A DNA stretch of 64,000 nucleotides from contig NZ_LMJF01000016.1 in the NCBI RefSeq assembly GCF_001429785.1, forward strand, positions 207,756 to 271,755, given 5' to 3'. Under the pieces are notes generated by a model. That model was not told the origin of the DNA, ran no database searches, and saw only the letters and a program-made list of their open reading frames with translations. This DNA comes from Lysobacter sp. Root916. GTDB lineage: Bacteria; Pseudomonadota; Gammaproteobacteria; Xanthomonadales; Xanthomonadaceae. Position numbers and translations under genes: made by a program. Each line of letters starts with the position of its first letter. The stretch's first letter is position 1. This document shows positions 38,173 through 48,915 of the stretch, one piece after another.

Positions 38173-40218
38173 ATGTCGATTTCCACTCAAGGCCGGTTCC
38201 GCGTACGCGCGCTCGTGGTCGCCACGACCGTCGCGCTGACGGCCTTCGCCGCGCCGGCGTTCGCTGGCCGCATGAACGCGTCGGGCCTGAAGGCCGAAGG
38301 CAACTACGACCAGTTCATCGTCAAGTACAAGGACCAGTCGGCCGAGCGCAGCAGCGCGGCCGCGCTGCAGTCCTCGCTCAGCGGCGCCGCGCGCGCGCTG
38401 CCGGCGGTGTCCGGCAAGCACCTGGGTCTGAAGCAGCTGCGTCGGATGGCGCTGGGCGCCGACGTGGTGCGCAGCGATCGCAAACTCAGCCGCGCCGAGG
38501 CCGAATCGCTGATGCGGCAGATTGCCGCCGATCCCAACGTCGATTACGTCGAGCCCGACCTGGTCATGCAGGCGCTGGCGACGCCGAACGACCCGCGCTA
38601 CAACGAGCAGTGGCACTACGCCACCAACGCCGTCGGCGCCAATGTCTCCAGCGCCTGGGATACCGCCACCGGTACCGGCGTGGTGGTGGCGGTGATCGAC
38701 AGCGGCCGCCTCGCGCATAACGATCTCGACGCCAACACCCTGCCTGGCTACGACTTCGTCACCTCGACCACGACGGGCAACGGCGGCTCCGGCGACGGCA
38801 ACGGCCGAGACGCGGATCCGACCGACGCCTCCAACGTGAAGCACGGCACCCACGTCGCCGGCACCATCGCCGCGGTCACCAACAACAGCCTCGGCGTCGC
38901 CGGCGTGGCCTACAACGCCAAGGTCGTGCACGCGCGCGTGCTCGGCAACGGCGGTTACGGCAACACCTCCGACATCGTCGACGCGATCACCTGGACCTCC
39001 GGCGGCACCGTCAGTGGCGTGCCGGCCAACGCCAACGTGGCCGAAGTCATCAACCTCTCGCTGGGCGGCACCGGTTCCTGCGGCCTGACCTACCAGAACG
39101 CGATCACCGCCGCGATCAACCGCGGCACCACCATGGTCATCGCCTCGGGCAACAGCAACAGCGACGTGTCTGGCTTCTCGCCGGCCAACTGCCCGGGCGC
39201 GATCTCGGTCGCTTCCAGCGACATCAACGGCAATCGCGCCTGGTACTCCAACTACGGCGCCACCATCGACATCACCGCGCCGGGCGGCGAAACCTGCTCG
39301 CCGCTGGTCGAGTTCCTGGCCCTGGGCGAGTCCACCGCCGGCAAGTGCCAGCAGAATCACGAGACCCGCGGCGTGCTCTCGACCTACAACGCCAACGGCT
39401 ATTTCTTCAACCAGGGCACCTCGATGGCCGCGCCGCACGTGGCCGGCATCGTCGCGCTGATGCAGTCGGTGGCGCCGACGCCGAAGACGCCCGCGCAGAT
39501 CCAGACCATCCTGGCCAACACCGCGCGTCCGATCACGGCCGCCAAGTGCCCGGGCGGTTGCGGTCCGGGTCTGGTCGACGCGGCCGCGGCCGTGCTGGCT
39601 GCGCAGGGCGGTACCGGCAACGCCGCACCGGTGGCGAACTTCACGTCCTCGGCCAGCGGCCTGACGGTGACCTTCACCGATACCTCCACCGACAGCGACG
39701 GCTCCATCGCCTCGCGCAGCTGGAACTTCGGCGACGGCACCACCTCCACCCTCGCCAACCCCAGCAAGACCTACTCGGCGGCCGGTACTTACACCGTCAC
39801 GTTGACGGTCACGGATAACGGCGGTGCCAGCAACACCAAGACCGCCACGGTCACGGTGGGCAGCAGCGGTGTGCAGACCTACAGCAACGGCACCGACGTC
39901 AACATTCCCGACAACAACGCCACCGGCGTGAGCAGCTCGATCGTGGTCTCTGGCCGCACCGGCAACGCCCCGACCAATGCCTCGATCACGGTCAACATCG
40001 TCCATCCCTACAAGAGCGATCTGATCGTGGACCTGCTGGCGCCGGACGGCTCGGTCTACAACATCCACAACCGCACCGGCGGCGACGCCGACAACGTCTC
40101 GGGCACCTTCACCAAGAACCTGTCGACGGAAGCGCTCAACGGCACCTGGCGTCTGCGCGCGGCCGACCGGGCCGGTCAGGACGTGGGCTACATCGACAGC
40201 TGGAGCATCACCTTCTGA
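38173..40218 (+). CDS. Secreted S8 subtilase with PKD and P domains
   Basis: 681 residues. Signal peptide 1-32 (FRVRALVVATTVAL ... AFAG); propeptide about 44-138 (YDQFIVKYKDQSAE ... AADPNVDYVEPDL); catalytic D176 (VIDSGRLAHNDL), H224 (VKHGTHVAGTIAA), S417 (NQGTSMAAPHVAG). A Cys insert (GGETCSP...GKC) lies before the serine as in two paralogues. PKD about 478-560 and P domain about 568-681. This is the paralogue whose propeptide is most like the stand-alone lipoprotein at 43109. Expression is probably driven through the perfect CRP/Clp palindrome upstream. Confidence 0.93.
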   Translation: MSISTQGRFRVRALVVATTVALTAFAAPAFAGRMNASGLKAEGNYDQFIVKYKDQSAERSSAAALQSSLSGAARALPAVSGKHLGLKQLRRMALGADVVRSDRKLSRAEAESLMRQIAADPNVDYVEPDLVMQALATPNDPRYNEQWHYATNAVGANVSSAWDTATGTGVVVAVIDSGRLAHNDLDANTLPGYDFVTSTTTGNGGSGDGNGRDADPTDASNVKHGTHVAGTIAAVTNNSLGVAGVAYNAKVVHARVLGNGGYGNTSDIVDAITWTSGGTVSGVPANANVAEVINLSLGGTGSCGLTYQNAITAAINRGTTMVIASGNSNSDVSGFSPANCPGAISVASSDINGNRAWYSNYGATIDITAPGGETCSPLVEFLALGESTAGKCQQNHETRGVLSTYNANGYFFNQGTSMAAPHVAGIVALMQSVAPTPKTPAQIQTILANTARPITAAKCPGGCGPGLVDAAAAVLAAQGGTGNAAPVANFTSSASGLTVTFTDTSTDSDGSIASRSWNFGDGTTSTLANPSKTYSAAGTYTVTLTVTDNGGASNTKTATVTVGSSGVQTYSNGTDVNIPDNNATGVSSSIVVSGRTGNAPTNASITVNIVHPYKSDLIVDLLAPDGSVYNIHNRTGGDADNVSGTFTKNLSTEALNGTWRLRAADRAGQDVGYIDSWSITF

Positions 40219-40277
40219 TCGCAGGCCGGCGATCGCGGCGCCCTCCGCGTCGCGAGCGTCGTCGTGTTGCGCATCTC

Positions 40278-40306
40278 AGCCCCGGCTTCGGCCGGGGCTT
40301 TTCTTT
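40278..40306 (+). terminator. Rho-independent terminator
   Basis: AGCCCCGGC-TTCG-GCCGGGGCT stem followed by TTTCTTT. Confidence 0.9.
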
Positions 40307-40561
40307 GCGTGCCCGCCGGGCGGGCGGTGGCGTGCGGTGGTGTGCCGCCAGGCATATTTTCTGTTTTGGCGAGGCAGTGGTCGGCGCGTTCGCGGTTTTC
40401 GGTGGCGCGGCGCGTGGCGCGAGGTTTTTGTCTAATTCATTGATATTAAAAGGGTGGGGAGGGCGGCCTAGTTCTGCGTTGGGCGCGCGCGAGTCCTTTT
40501 TGTGCCTAAAAACACGATGATTGTGGCTTTATGGTGGAGCATTAATTTCAATTAGTGAAAT

Positions 40562-40577
40562 TGCGATGTGGGTCACG
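40562..40577 (+). promoter_or_regulatory. CRP/Clp-like binding site
   Basis: TGCGA-TGTGGG-TCACG keeps eight of ten consensus bases. It lies about 184 bases before ATG 40754 and in the same alignment as the site at 33172: ATTTCAATT begins 17 bases upstream in both. Confidence 0.6.
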
Positions 40578-40753
40578 TTTAAGGCCGTGGAACGCGCGGG
40601 TTTCCTGTGCCTTCTGCGTGCGCCGAAACGTAGCTTCGATCTGCATCGCGGCACGCGTCGCGATTCACGGTCCGGTGGGCGCCCGTGCCCGCCCAGCCTC
40701 CATCGCCGCAATCCGCGGCCTACCCATGGGCTTCATTCGAGGATCTTTCTACG

Positions 40754-42847
40754 ATGTCGAACTCGAACACCACGCTGCGCGTACGCGCGCTCGCCGCCGC
40801 CACCGCGCTGGCGCTGACCTCCATCGCCGCGCCCGCCTTCGCCGGGCATGCGGTCGTTTCCGGCCTGAAGTCCGGCGAGCACTACAGCCGCTTCATCGTC
40901 AAATACAAGAACGGCAGCGCACCGACGGCCAGCACCGCCTCGGTCGCGTCGTCCCTGGGCGCGGCCTCCGCGCGCACCGTGCTGCCGGCCGCCTCCAAGG
41001 GCAAGCGCCTGGGCCTCAAGCATCTGCGCCGGATGGCGATGGGCGCCGACGTGGTGGTCAACGACACCGCCCTCAACAGCGACGAAGCGCGCGCGGTGAT
41101 CCAGCAGCTGGCCGCCGATCCGAACGTGGAATGGGTGCAGCCCGACTACATCATGCACGCGCTTGCCGTACCCAACGACACCCGCTTCAACGAACAGTGG
41201 CATTACGCCAACAGCGCGGTGGGCATCAATGCGCCGACCGCCTGGAACAGCACCAGCGGCAATGGGGTGGTGGTGGCGGTGATCGATAGCGGCATCGTCT
41301 CGCACCCCGATCTGAACGCCAATGTTCTGACCGGCTACGACTTCGTCACTTCCACCACGGGCTTCTCGGCGACCGATTGCGGCGGCGTCGCCGGCTGCGG
41401 CGCGTCCGACGACGGCAACGGCCGCGATGCCAACCCGAACGACTCCTCGGGGGTCTATCACGGCACCCATGTCGCCGGCACCATCGGCGCGGTCACCAAC
41501 AACGCCTCCGGCGTGGCCGGCGTGGCCTACGGTGCGCGCATCGTGCCGATCCGCGTGCTCGGTCGTGAGGGTTCCGGCGCCACCTCGGACATCGCCGACG
41601 CCATCGTCTGGGCTTCCGGCGGCGCCGTCGCCGGCGCGCCCGCCAACGCCAATCCGGCCGAGGTCATCAACATGTCGCTGGGCGGCGACGCGCCGTGTTC
41701 GGCCACACCGGCCTACCAGACCGCCATCAACACCGCGACCGCCAACGGCTCGATCGTGGTCGCCGCCGCCGGCAACAGCAACATCGACGTCGCCGGTTCC
41801 ACGCCCGCCAGCTGCAACAACGTGATCAGCGTCGCCGCCAGCGACCAGGGCGGCAAGCGCGCCTGGTATTCGACCTACGGTGCGACCATCGACATCACCG
41901 CGCCGGGCGGCGAGACCTGCTCGCCGACCAACGAGTTCCTGCCCTTGAATCGCGTGCCCCGTGCCGGCGACTGCACGCGCAGCCACGATGCGCAGGGCGT
42001 CCTGTCCACGTACTCGAATGATGGTTATGCCTTCGAGCAAGGCACCTCGATGGCGTCGCCGCACGTGGCCGGCGTGGTCGCGCTGATCCAGGCGGTATCG
42101 GCCACCCCCAAGACCTTCGAGCAGGTGCGCCAGATCCTGGCCAATACCGCGCGTCCGATCTCCGCGGCCAACTGCCCCGGCGGCTGTGGCCCGGGCCTGA
42201 TCGACGCGGCGGCGGCAGTGGCGGCCGCGGGCGGCGGTGGTCCGGTCAACGCGGCGCCGGTGGCGAACTTCGCTTCCTCTGCCAGCGGCTTGACCGTGAG
42301 CTTCACCGATACCTCCAGCGATAGCGACGGCACGATCGCCTCGCGCAGCTGGAGCTTCGGCGACGGCACCACTTCTACCCTCGCCAATCCCAGCAAGACC
42401 TACGCGGCCGCGGGCACCTATACCGTCACGCTGACGGTCACGGACAACGGCGGCGCCACCAACACCAAGACCGGCTCGGTCACGGTGTCCGCGTCCGGCA
42501 ACGTGCGCCAGACCTACACCAACAGCGCCGACTATGCGATCGGCGATTTCGCCACGGCGGAAAGCGCGATCACGGTGTCCGGTCGTAGCGGCAACGCGCC
42601 GGCCGACACCTCGTTGTCGGTGGACATCGTGCACACCTACCGCGGCGACCTGGTCGTCGACCTGATCGCGCCCGATGGCTCGGTCTACAACCTGGCCAAC
42701 CGCAGCGGATCCAGTGGTGGCATCAACAGGACCATCACGGTGAGCAACCTGACCAGCGAGACGCTCAACGGCACCTGGAAGCTGCGCGTGCGCGACGCCG
42801 CCGCCGGGGATACCGGTCGCATCAACAGCTGGAGCCTCACGTTCTGA
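40754..42847 (+). CDS. Secreted S8 subtilase with PKD and P domains
   Basis: 697 residues from ATG 40754 with GAGGA upstream. Signal peptide 1-30 (TLRVRALAAATALALTSIAA, cleavage AFA-GH); propeptide about 42-135 (YSRFIVKYKNGSAP ... ADPNVEWVQPDYI); catalytic D178 (VIDSGIVSHPDL), H236 (VYHGTHVAGTIGA), S432 (EQGTSMASPHVAG). A Cys insert (GGETCSP...GDC) is present. PKD about 502-583, P domain about 590-697. It is the closest paralogue of the gene at 33379 over its whole length, and both share a promoter layout, consistent with a gene duplication that included the control region. Confidence 0.93.
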   Translation: MSNSNTTLRVRALAAATALALTSIAAPAFAGHAVVSGLKSGEHYSRFIVKYKNGSAPTASTASVASSLGAASARTVLPAASKGKRLGLKHLRRMAMGADVVVNDTALNSDEARAVIQQLAADPNVEWVQPDYIMHALAVPNDTRFNEQWHYANSAVGINAPTAWNSTSGNGVVVAVIDSGIVSHPDLNANVLTGYDFVTSTTGFSATDCGGVAGCGASDDGNGRDANPNDSSGVYHGTHVAGTIGAVTNNASGVAGVAYGARIVPIRVLGREGSGATSDIADAIVWASGGAVAGAPANANPAEVINMSLGGDAPCSATPAYQTAINTATANGSIVVAAAGNSNIDVAGSTPASCNNVISVAASDQGGKRAWYSTYGATIDITAPGGETCSPTNEFLPLNRVPRAGDCTRSHDAQGVLSTYSNDGYAFEQGTSMASPHVAGVVALIQAVSATPKTFEQVRQILANTARPISAANCPGGCGPGLIDAAAAVAAAGGGGPVNAAPVANFASSASGLTVSFTDTSSDSDGTIASRSWSFGDGTTSTLANPSKTYAAAGTYTVTLTVTDNGGATNTKTGSVTVSASGNVRQTYTNSADYAIGDFATAESAITVSGRSGNAPADTSLSVDIVHTYRGDLVVDLIAPDGSVYNLANRSGSSGGINRTITVSNLTSETLNGTWKLRVRDAAAGDTGRINSWSLTF

Positions 42848-42865
42848 GCCAACGGGCAAGCGGGT

Positions 42866-42891
42866 CGGGTCCGCCGCGCGAACGGCGGACC
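42866..42891 (+). terminator. GC-rich hairpin after peptidase gene
   Basis: GGGTCCGCCG / CGGCGGACCC stem with a six-base loop about 20 bases after the stop. No U-tract, so termination is uncertain. Confidence 0.45.
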
Positions 42892-43108
42892 CGGCACGCG
42901 GGTGCGTCCGGACCCGACCCCGAGTCCGGGCGCACCATTGTCCGGCGGTCCGGCGGCGCGTACCCCCGCGTCGCCGGCCGCACCTGCGAGCGCGCCGGTT
43001 CCGCGGCGTTCAGCGCGGGCCGACTAGCGTACGAACGCTAGCCTCAACCCTATTCGCACTGCCGGTGCGTTTCGGAATCAGGAACGCCATGACCCAGGAG
43101 CCGATGCC

Positions 43109-43558
43109 ATGTCCAGCCCTTTCCGCCGATCCGTGCTCGCCGTCAGCGCAGCCGCGCTGGCCTTGGCGATGAGCGCCTGCATGGCGTCCGCACCCTCCAA
43201 CGGCGACGGCGGTGCCCCGAAGGCGCATGTGGGCGAGCTGCAGGGCAACGGCCCGTACCAGCAATTCATCGTCAAGTACCGCGACGGCAGCGTGCCCGCG
43301 CGCGAGCAAGACAGCGTCAAGGCTAGGTTTGCCAGCACCGCCGGCAACAGCGGCCTGAAGAGCGGGGGCGGCGCGATCAAGCTGGAACACAAGCTGCGCC
43401 TGTCGGTGGCCGCCGACGTGTTTCGCGCCGACCGCCCCTTGAGCAAGGCCGAGGCGCAGAAACTGATGCAGACCTTCGCGGCCGATCCGGACGTGGAGTA
43501 CATCGAGATCGACGGCGTCGTCTCGATCATGCCGATCGGCGGCAGCCTGGACCGCTGA
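43109..43558 (+). CDS. Stand-alone I9-type propeptide/inhibitor, predicted lipoprotein
   Basis: 149 residues with CAGGAG eight bases before ATG. Signal peptide with an apparent lipobox (ALALAMSAC, Cys24), so it is probably lipid-anchored. The rest aligns along its length with the propeptides of the flanking subtilases: YQQFIVKYRDGSVPA, then AADVFRADRPLSKAEAQKLMQ and FAADPDVEYIEIDGV, against YDQFIVKYKD ... GADVVRSDRKLSRAEA and AADPNVDYVEPD in the peptidase at 38173. It stops where the catalytic domain would begin. Free I9 domains are known as subtilisin inhibitors and folding helpers, so it may protect the cell envelope or fold peptidases in trans. Inferred, not shown. Confidence 0.8.
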   Translation: MSSPFRRSVLAVSAAALALAMSACMASAPSNGDGGAPKAHVGELQGNGPYQQFIVKYRDGSVPAREQDSVKARFASTAGNSGLKSGGGAIKLEHKLRLSVAADVFRADRPLSKAEAQKLMQTFAADPDVEYIEIDGVVSIMPIGGSLDR

Positions 43559-43878
43559 GGCGACCGCTGGGCGCCATCGCGAAAGCGGTGGTGCGGGGTC
43601 GAATTTACGGTGCGGCCGCTCGCCGCACCTTGCGCCACACGCCTCAAGGCCTGGGGCGCTGGCGGGGTAGGGCCTAGGCCAATCCTGTAGGCGCCGTTTG
43701 CAGCGGCACGCGGCCCCGCCATCGGTGGTGCCGCCTGCCTTGTGCCTGACGGCACCTCGAAACGGCCAAGCCATGGCCGGTTTGAGCCCAAGATTCCCTG
43801 CTAAAACCGCGACTTAACCTGGGTTTCCCGTCTCAGGCGCGCAACCGCATGTTGCGATGCGGCATATTCTCGTGTCGA

Positions 43879-43901
43879 TTTCACGTGAAAGCGGTTACCG
43901 C
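43879..43901 (+). promoter_or_regulatory. Two adjoining palindromes, possible operators
   Basis: TTTCACGTGAAA is a perfect 12-bp palindrome; GCGGT-T-ACCGC abuts it. The GAAGCGGTTAC part recurs at the same distance from the CRP-like site upstream of the lysyl endopeptidase gene (46355). Confidence 0.5.
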
Positions 43902-43908
43902 AATAAAT

Positions 43909-43924
43909 TGTGACGATAGTCACA
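43909..43924 (+). promoter_or_regulatory. CRP/Clp binding site
   Basis: TGTGA-CGATAG-TCACA, an exact match to TGTGA-N6-TCACA, about 207 bases before ATG 44124. Confidence 0.82.
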
Positions 43925-44123
43925 AATACCTGTGCACATTGAGTGGATATCCCCGTTGCGATGGGTACGAAAGGTCGACTAGCGTCACTTTGCGGACACA
44001 TTTTGTCACCTGTCCGTATCCACCGTTCGAGCCTAAGGCCGCGGTAATCCCGCCGGTCGGAGAGAGGTTCTTGCGGTTTTTTGCCGCGCTTAGCGGCTTA
44101 TTCCAGCTTCGGGGGTTACATAG

Positions 44124-46214
44124 ATGTCTCAGCTGTCCTCGCGTCGCATTCGCGTGCACGCCCTGGCCGCCGCCACGGCAGCCGTACTGGCTTCGAGCAT
44201 GATCGCCGCCCCGGCGTTCGCCGCTGGCCGCGTCAATCTCGCCGGCCTGCAGTCTTCCGAAAAAGTTCAGCGCTTCATCGTCAAGTTCAAGGACGGTAGC
44301 GCCCCGACCACCAACGCCAGCACGCTGCAGCGCTCGCTGAGCACGGCCGCTTCCACCGCCGGCGCCGGCAAGGCCCTGGGCATCCATTCGCTGCGCCGCA
44401 CCGCCCTGGGCGCCGAAGTCGTGCGCAGCGATCGCGCGCTCGACCGTGTCGAAGCCGAGACGCTGATGCGTCAGATCGCCGCCGACGCCAACGTCGAGTA
44501 CGTCGAAGTCGACAAGCTCAACCACGCCTTCCTGACCCCGAACGACACCCGCTACAGCGAACAGTGGGGCTATTCGGGCACCTACGGCATCAAGGCCAAC
44601 CAGGCGTGGGACGTGACCAACGGCAGCGGCTCGGTCGTGGCGGTGCTGGACACCGGCATCACCAGCCATAGCGACCTCAGCGCCAACATCCTGCCCGGCT
44701 ACGACTTCATCATCGACACCACCGTGTCCAACGACGGCAACGGCCGCGACAGCGATCCCAGCGATCCGGGCGACTGGGTCAGCGCCAACCAGTGCGGCGG
44801 CACTCATGCCGCGCAGGGTTCGAGCTGGCACGGCACCCACGTCGCCGGCACCATCGCTGCGGTGACCAACAACGCCAAGGGCGTGGCCGGCGTCGCCTAC
44901 GGCGCCAAGATCGTGCCGGTGCGCGTGCTCGGCACCTGCGGCGGCTACGACTCCGATATCGCCGACGCGATCATCTGGGCGTCGGGCGGCACCGTCAGCG
45001 GCGTGCCCGCCAACGCCAACCCGGCCGAGGTCATCAACCTCTCGCTGGGCGGCTCGGGCGCTTGCGGCACCACCACCCAGAACGCGATCAACAGCGCGGT
45101 CAGCCGTGGCACCACCCTGGTGATCGCCGCCGGCAACGACAACGTCAACGTGTCCAACGCCTCGCCGGCGAACTGCAACAACGTGATCGCGGTGGCTTCG
45201 ATCACCAGCACCGGCGCGCGTTCGAGCTTCTCCAACTACGGCGCGCTGATCGACATCGCCGCACCGGGCTCGAACATCCTGTCGACCCTCAACTCCGGTT
45301 CGACCACGCCGGGTTCGGAAACCTACGCCTCCTACAACGGCACCTCGATGGCGACCCCGCACGTCGCCGGCGTGGTGGCGCTGATGCAGGCCGTGGCGAC
45401 CACGCCCAAGACGCCGGCCGAGATCGAGTCGATCATCAAGGCCAACGTCACCGCGTTCCCGTCGACCCCGTCGCAGAGCATCGGCCCGGGCATCCTCAAC
45501 GCCAAGGCCGCGGTCGACGCCGTCAACGGCACCACCCCGCCGCAGACCGGCACGCTGACCAACGGCACCCCGGTCACCGGCCTGGCCGGCAGCGCCGGCA
45601 CCGAGCTGCGCTACACCATGGTGGTTCCGGCCGGCGCCAGCGCGCTGAAGTTCGTCACCGCCGGCGGCAGCGGCGATGCCGATCTGTTCGTGAAGTTCGG
45701 CAGCGCGCCGACCACGGCCAGCTACGACTGCAAGTCCGAAGGCAGCACCAACGCCGAGACCTGCAACATCGCCACGGCCCAGGCCGGCACCTACCACGTG
45801 CTGGTGCGCGGTTACTCGACGTTCTCGGGCGCCAGCCTGACCGGTAGCTACACCACCGGCGGTGGCGGCAGCACCCAGACCTACAGCAACACCACCGACT
45901 ACACCATCAGCGACAACGCCACGGTCGACAGCCCGATCACGGTCTCCGGCCGCAGCGGCAACGCCCCCAGCAACGCCTCGGTGACGGTGGCGATCGTGCA
46001 CACCTACCAGGGCGACCTGAAGGTGGACCTGGTGGCTCCGGACGGTTCGCTCTACAACATCCACAACCGCACCGGCAGCAGCACCGACAACATCAACAAG
46101 ACGGTCACGCTGAACCTGTCGACCGAAGCGCTGAACGGTACCTGGAAGCTGCGCGTCAACGACAACGCTGGCGGCGACACCGGCTACATCAACAGCTGGA
46201 GCGTCACGTTCTAA
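44124..46214 (+). CDS. Secreted S8 subtilase with PPC and P domains
   Basis: 696 residues. Signal peptide 1-34 (RIRVHALAAATAAVL ... AFAAG); propeptide about 45-138 (VQRFIVKFKDGSAP ... ADANVEYVEVDKL); catalytic D176 (VLDTGITSHSDL), H236 (WHGTHVAGTIAA), S408 (YNGTSMATPHVAG). It lacks the Cys insert of its neighbours. In place of PKD it has a bacterial pre-peptidase C-terminal (PPC) domain (about 478-575: GTELRYTMVVPAGASALKF ... GDADLFVKFG ... GTYHVLVRGY), then the P domain (about 582-696). PPC domains are usually removed on maturation. Probably CRP/Clp controlled. Confidence 0.93.
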   Translation: MSQLSSRRIRVHALAAATAAVLASSMIAAPAFAAGRVNLAGLQSSEKVQRFIVKFKDGSAPTTNASTLQRSLSTAASTAGAGKALGIHSLRRTALGAEVVRSDRALDRVEAETLMRQIAADANVEYVEVDKLNHAFLTPNDTRYSEQWGYSGTYGIKANQAWDVTNGSGSVVAVLDTGITSHSDLSANILPGYDFIIDTTVSNDGNGRDSDPSDPGDWVSANQCGGTHAAQGSSWHGTHVAGTIAAVTNNAKGVAGVAYGAKIVPVRVLGTCGGYDSDIADAIIWASGGTVSGVPANANPAEVINLSLGGSGACGTTTQNAINSAVSRGTTLVIAAGNDNVNVSNASPANCNNVIAVASITSTGARSSFSNYGALIDIAAPGSNILSTLNSGSTTPGSETYASYNGTSMATPHVAGVVALMQAVATTPKTPAEIESIIKANVTAFPSTPSQSIGPGILNAKAAVDAVNGTTPPQTGTLTNGTPVTGLAGSAGTELRYTMVVPAGASALKFVTAGGSGDADLFVKFGSAPTTASYDCKSEGSTNAETCNIATAQAGTYHVLVRGYSTFSGASLTGSYTTGGGGSTQTYSNTTDYTISDNATVDSPITVSGRSGNAPSNASVTVAIVHTYQGDLKVDLVAPDGSLYNIHNRTGSSTDNINKTVTLNLSTEALNGTWKLRVNDNAGGDTGYINSWSVTF

Positions 46215-46254
46215 GCGCGAATTCGCCGGCAAGGACGCCGCGAACGCTCTCTCC

Positions 46255-46283
46255 GACCCCGGCTACGGCCGGGGTCTTTTTTT
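46255..46283 (+). terminator. Rho-independent terminator
   Basis: GACCCCGGC-TACG-GCCGGGGTC stem followed by seven T. Confidence 0.92.
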
Positions 46284-46376
46284 GCGCGATCGATATCGCC
46301 GCGCATGCCGGAGCGGGGCGCCTATACATCAGGTAGTCGTATACAAAAATGACTGGAAGCGGTTACTGGTCATATG

Positions 46377-46392
46377 CATGACGTGCATCACG
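46377..46392 (+). promoter_or_regulatory. Degenerate CRP/Clp-like site
   Basis: CATGA-CGTGCA-TCACG keeps seven of ten consensus bases including both TGA/TCA cores. It is supported mainly by sitting 22 bases after a GGAAGCGGTTAC box, exactly as at 43887-43909. Confidence 0.45.
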
Positions 46393-46618
46393 AATGCGTT
46401 GTCGAATCGCAACGGATCACGCTTGTTCCACAGTTAATGCACGCTTAGCGTCGTGACGGGCGAAAAGGGGTTCGCCCGGTTTCATCGTTCGAGCGCATCG
46501 CCGGTTCATCGCGATGCGGCATTGCCCGTGTCAAACACGTATCAACTCGCCGGATGCACGCCGACACCGTCGGTCGCATGCCAAACGATTGATCCGCGCT
46601 CGCCATCTAAGGCCATGA

Positions 46619-48709
<2,091 letters not shown>

Positions 48710-48717
48710 TCCGACAC

Positions 48718-48745
48718 GTCCTCTCCGGCTTCGGCCGGAGAGGAC
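48718..48745 (+). terminator. Strong terminator-like hairpin
   Basis: GTCCTCTCCGGC-TTCG-GCCGGAGAGGAC near-perfect stem 9 bases after the stop; no clear T-run. Confidence 0.65.
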
Positions 48746-48915
48746 ACGCTACGGGAGCGTAAACCCGGCCGTGCACGTCCTCCCGCTCCCGCGCCGTCCG
48801 CGCGGGGGCGGGAGTCCGCGTGCGCGCGCGTTGGTCCCCTTCCACGGGTCGGCTCGCGCCGATCGTTCCGGCACGTTCGCAGCGGGCCCGGGCCCGCACG
48901 TCACGGAGTCACGCC

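Larger units (their letters stand above)
40219..40753. other. Intergenic region with terminator and CRP/Clp-like promoter
   Basis: No gene found. It holds the terminator at 40278-40306, AT-rich patches near 40430-40455 and 40530-40560, and the CRP-like site at 40562-40577. GAGGA precedes ATG 40754. Confidence 0.55.
43559..44123. other. Intergenic region with stacked palindromes and CRP/Clp site
   Basis: No gene seen. From 43879 three inverted repeats follow one another: TTTCACGTGAAA (43879-43890), GCGGTTACCGC (43891-43901) and the CRP/Clp site (43909-43924). GGGGG precedes ATG 44124. Confidence 0.6.
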
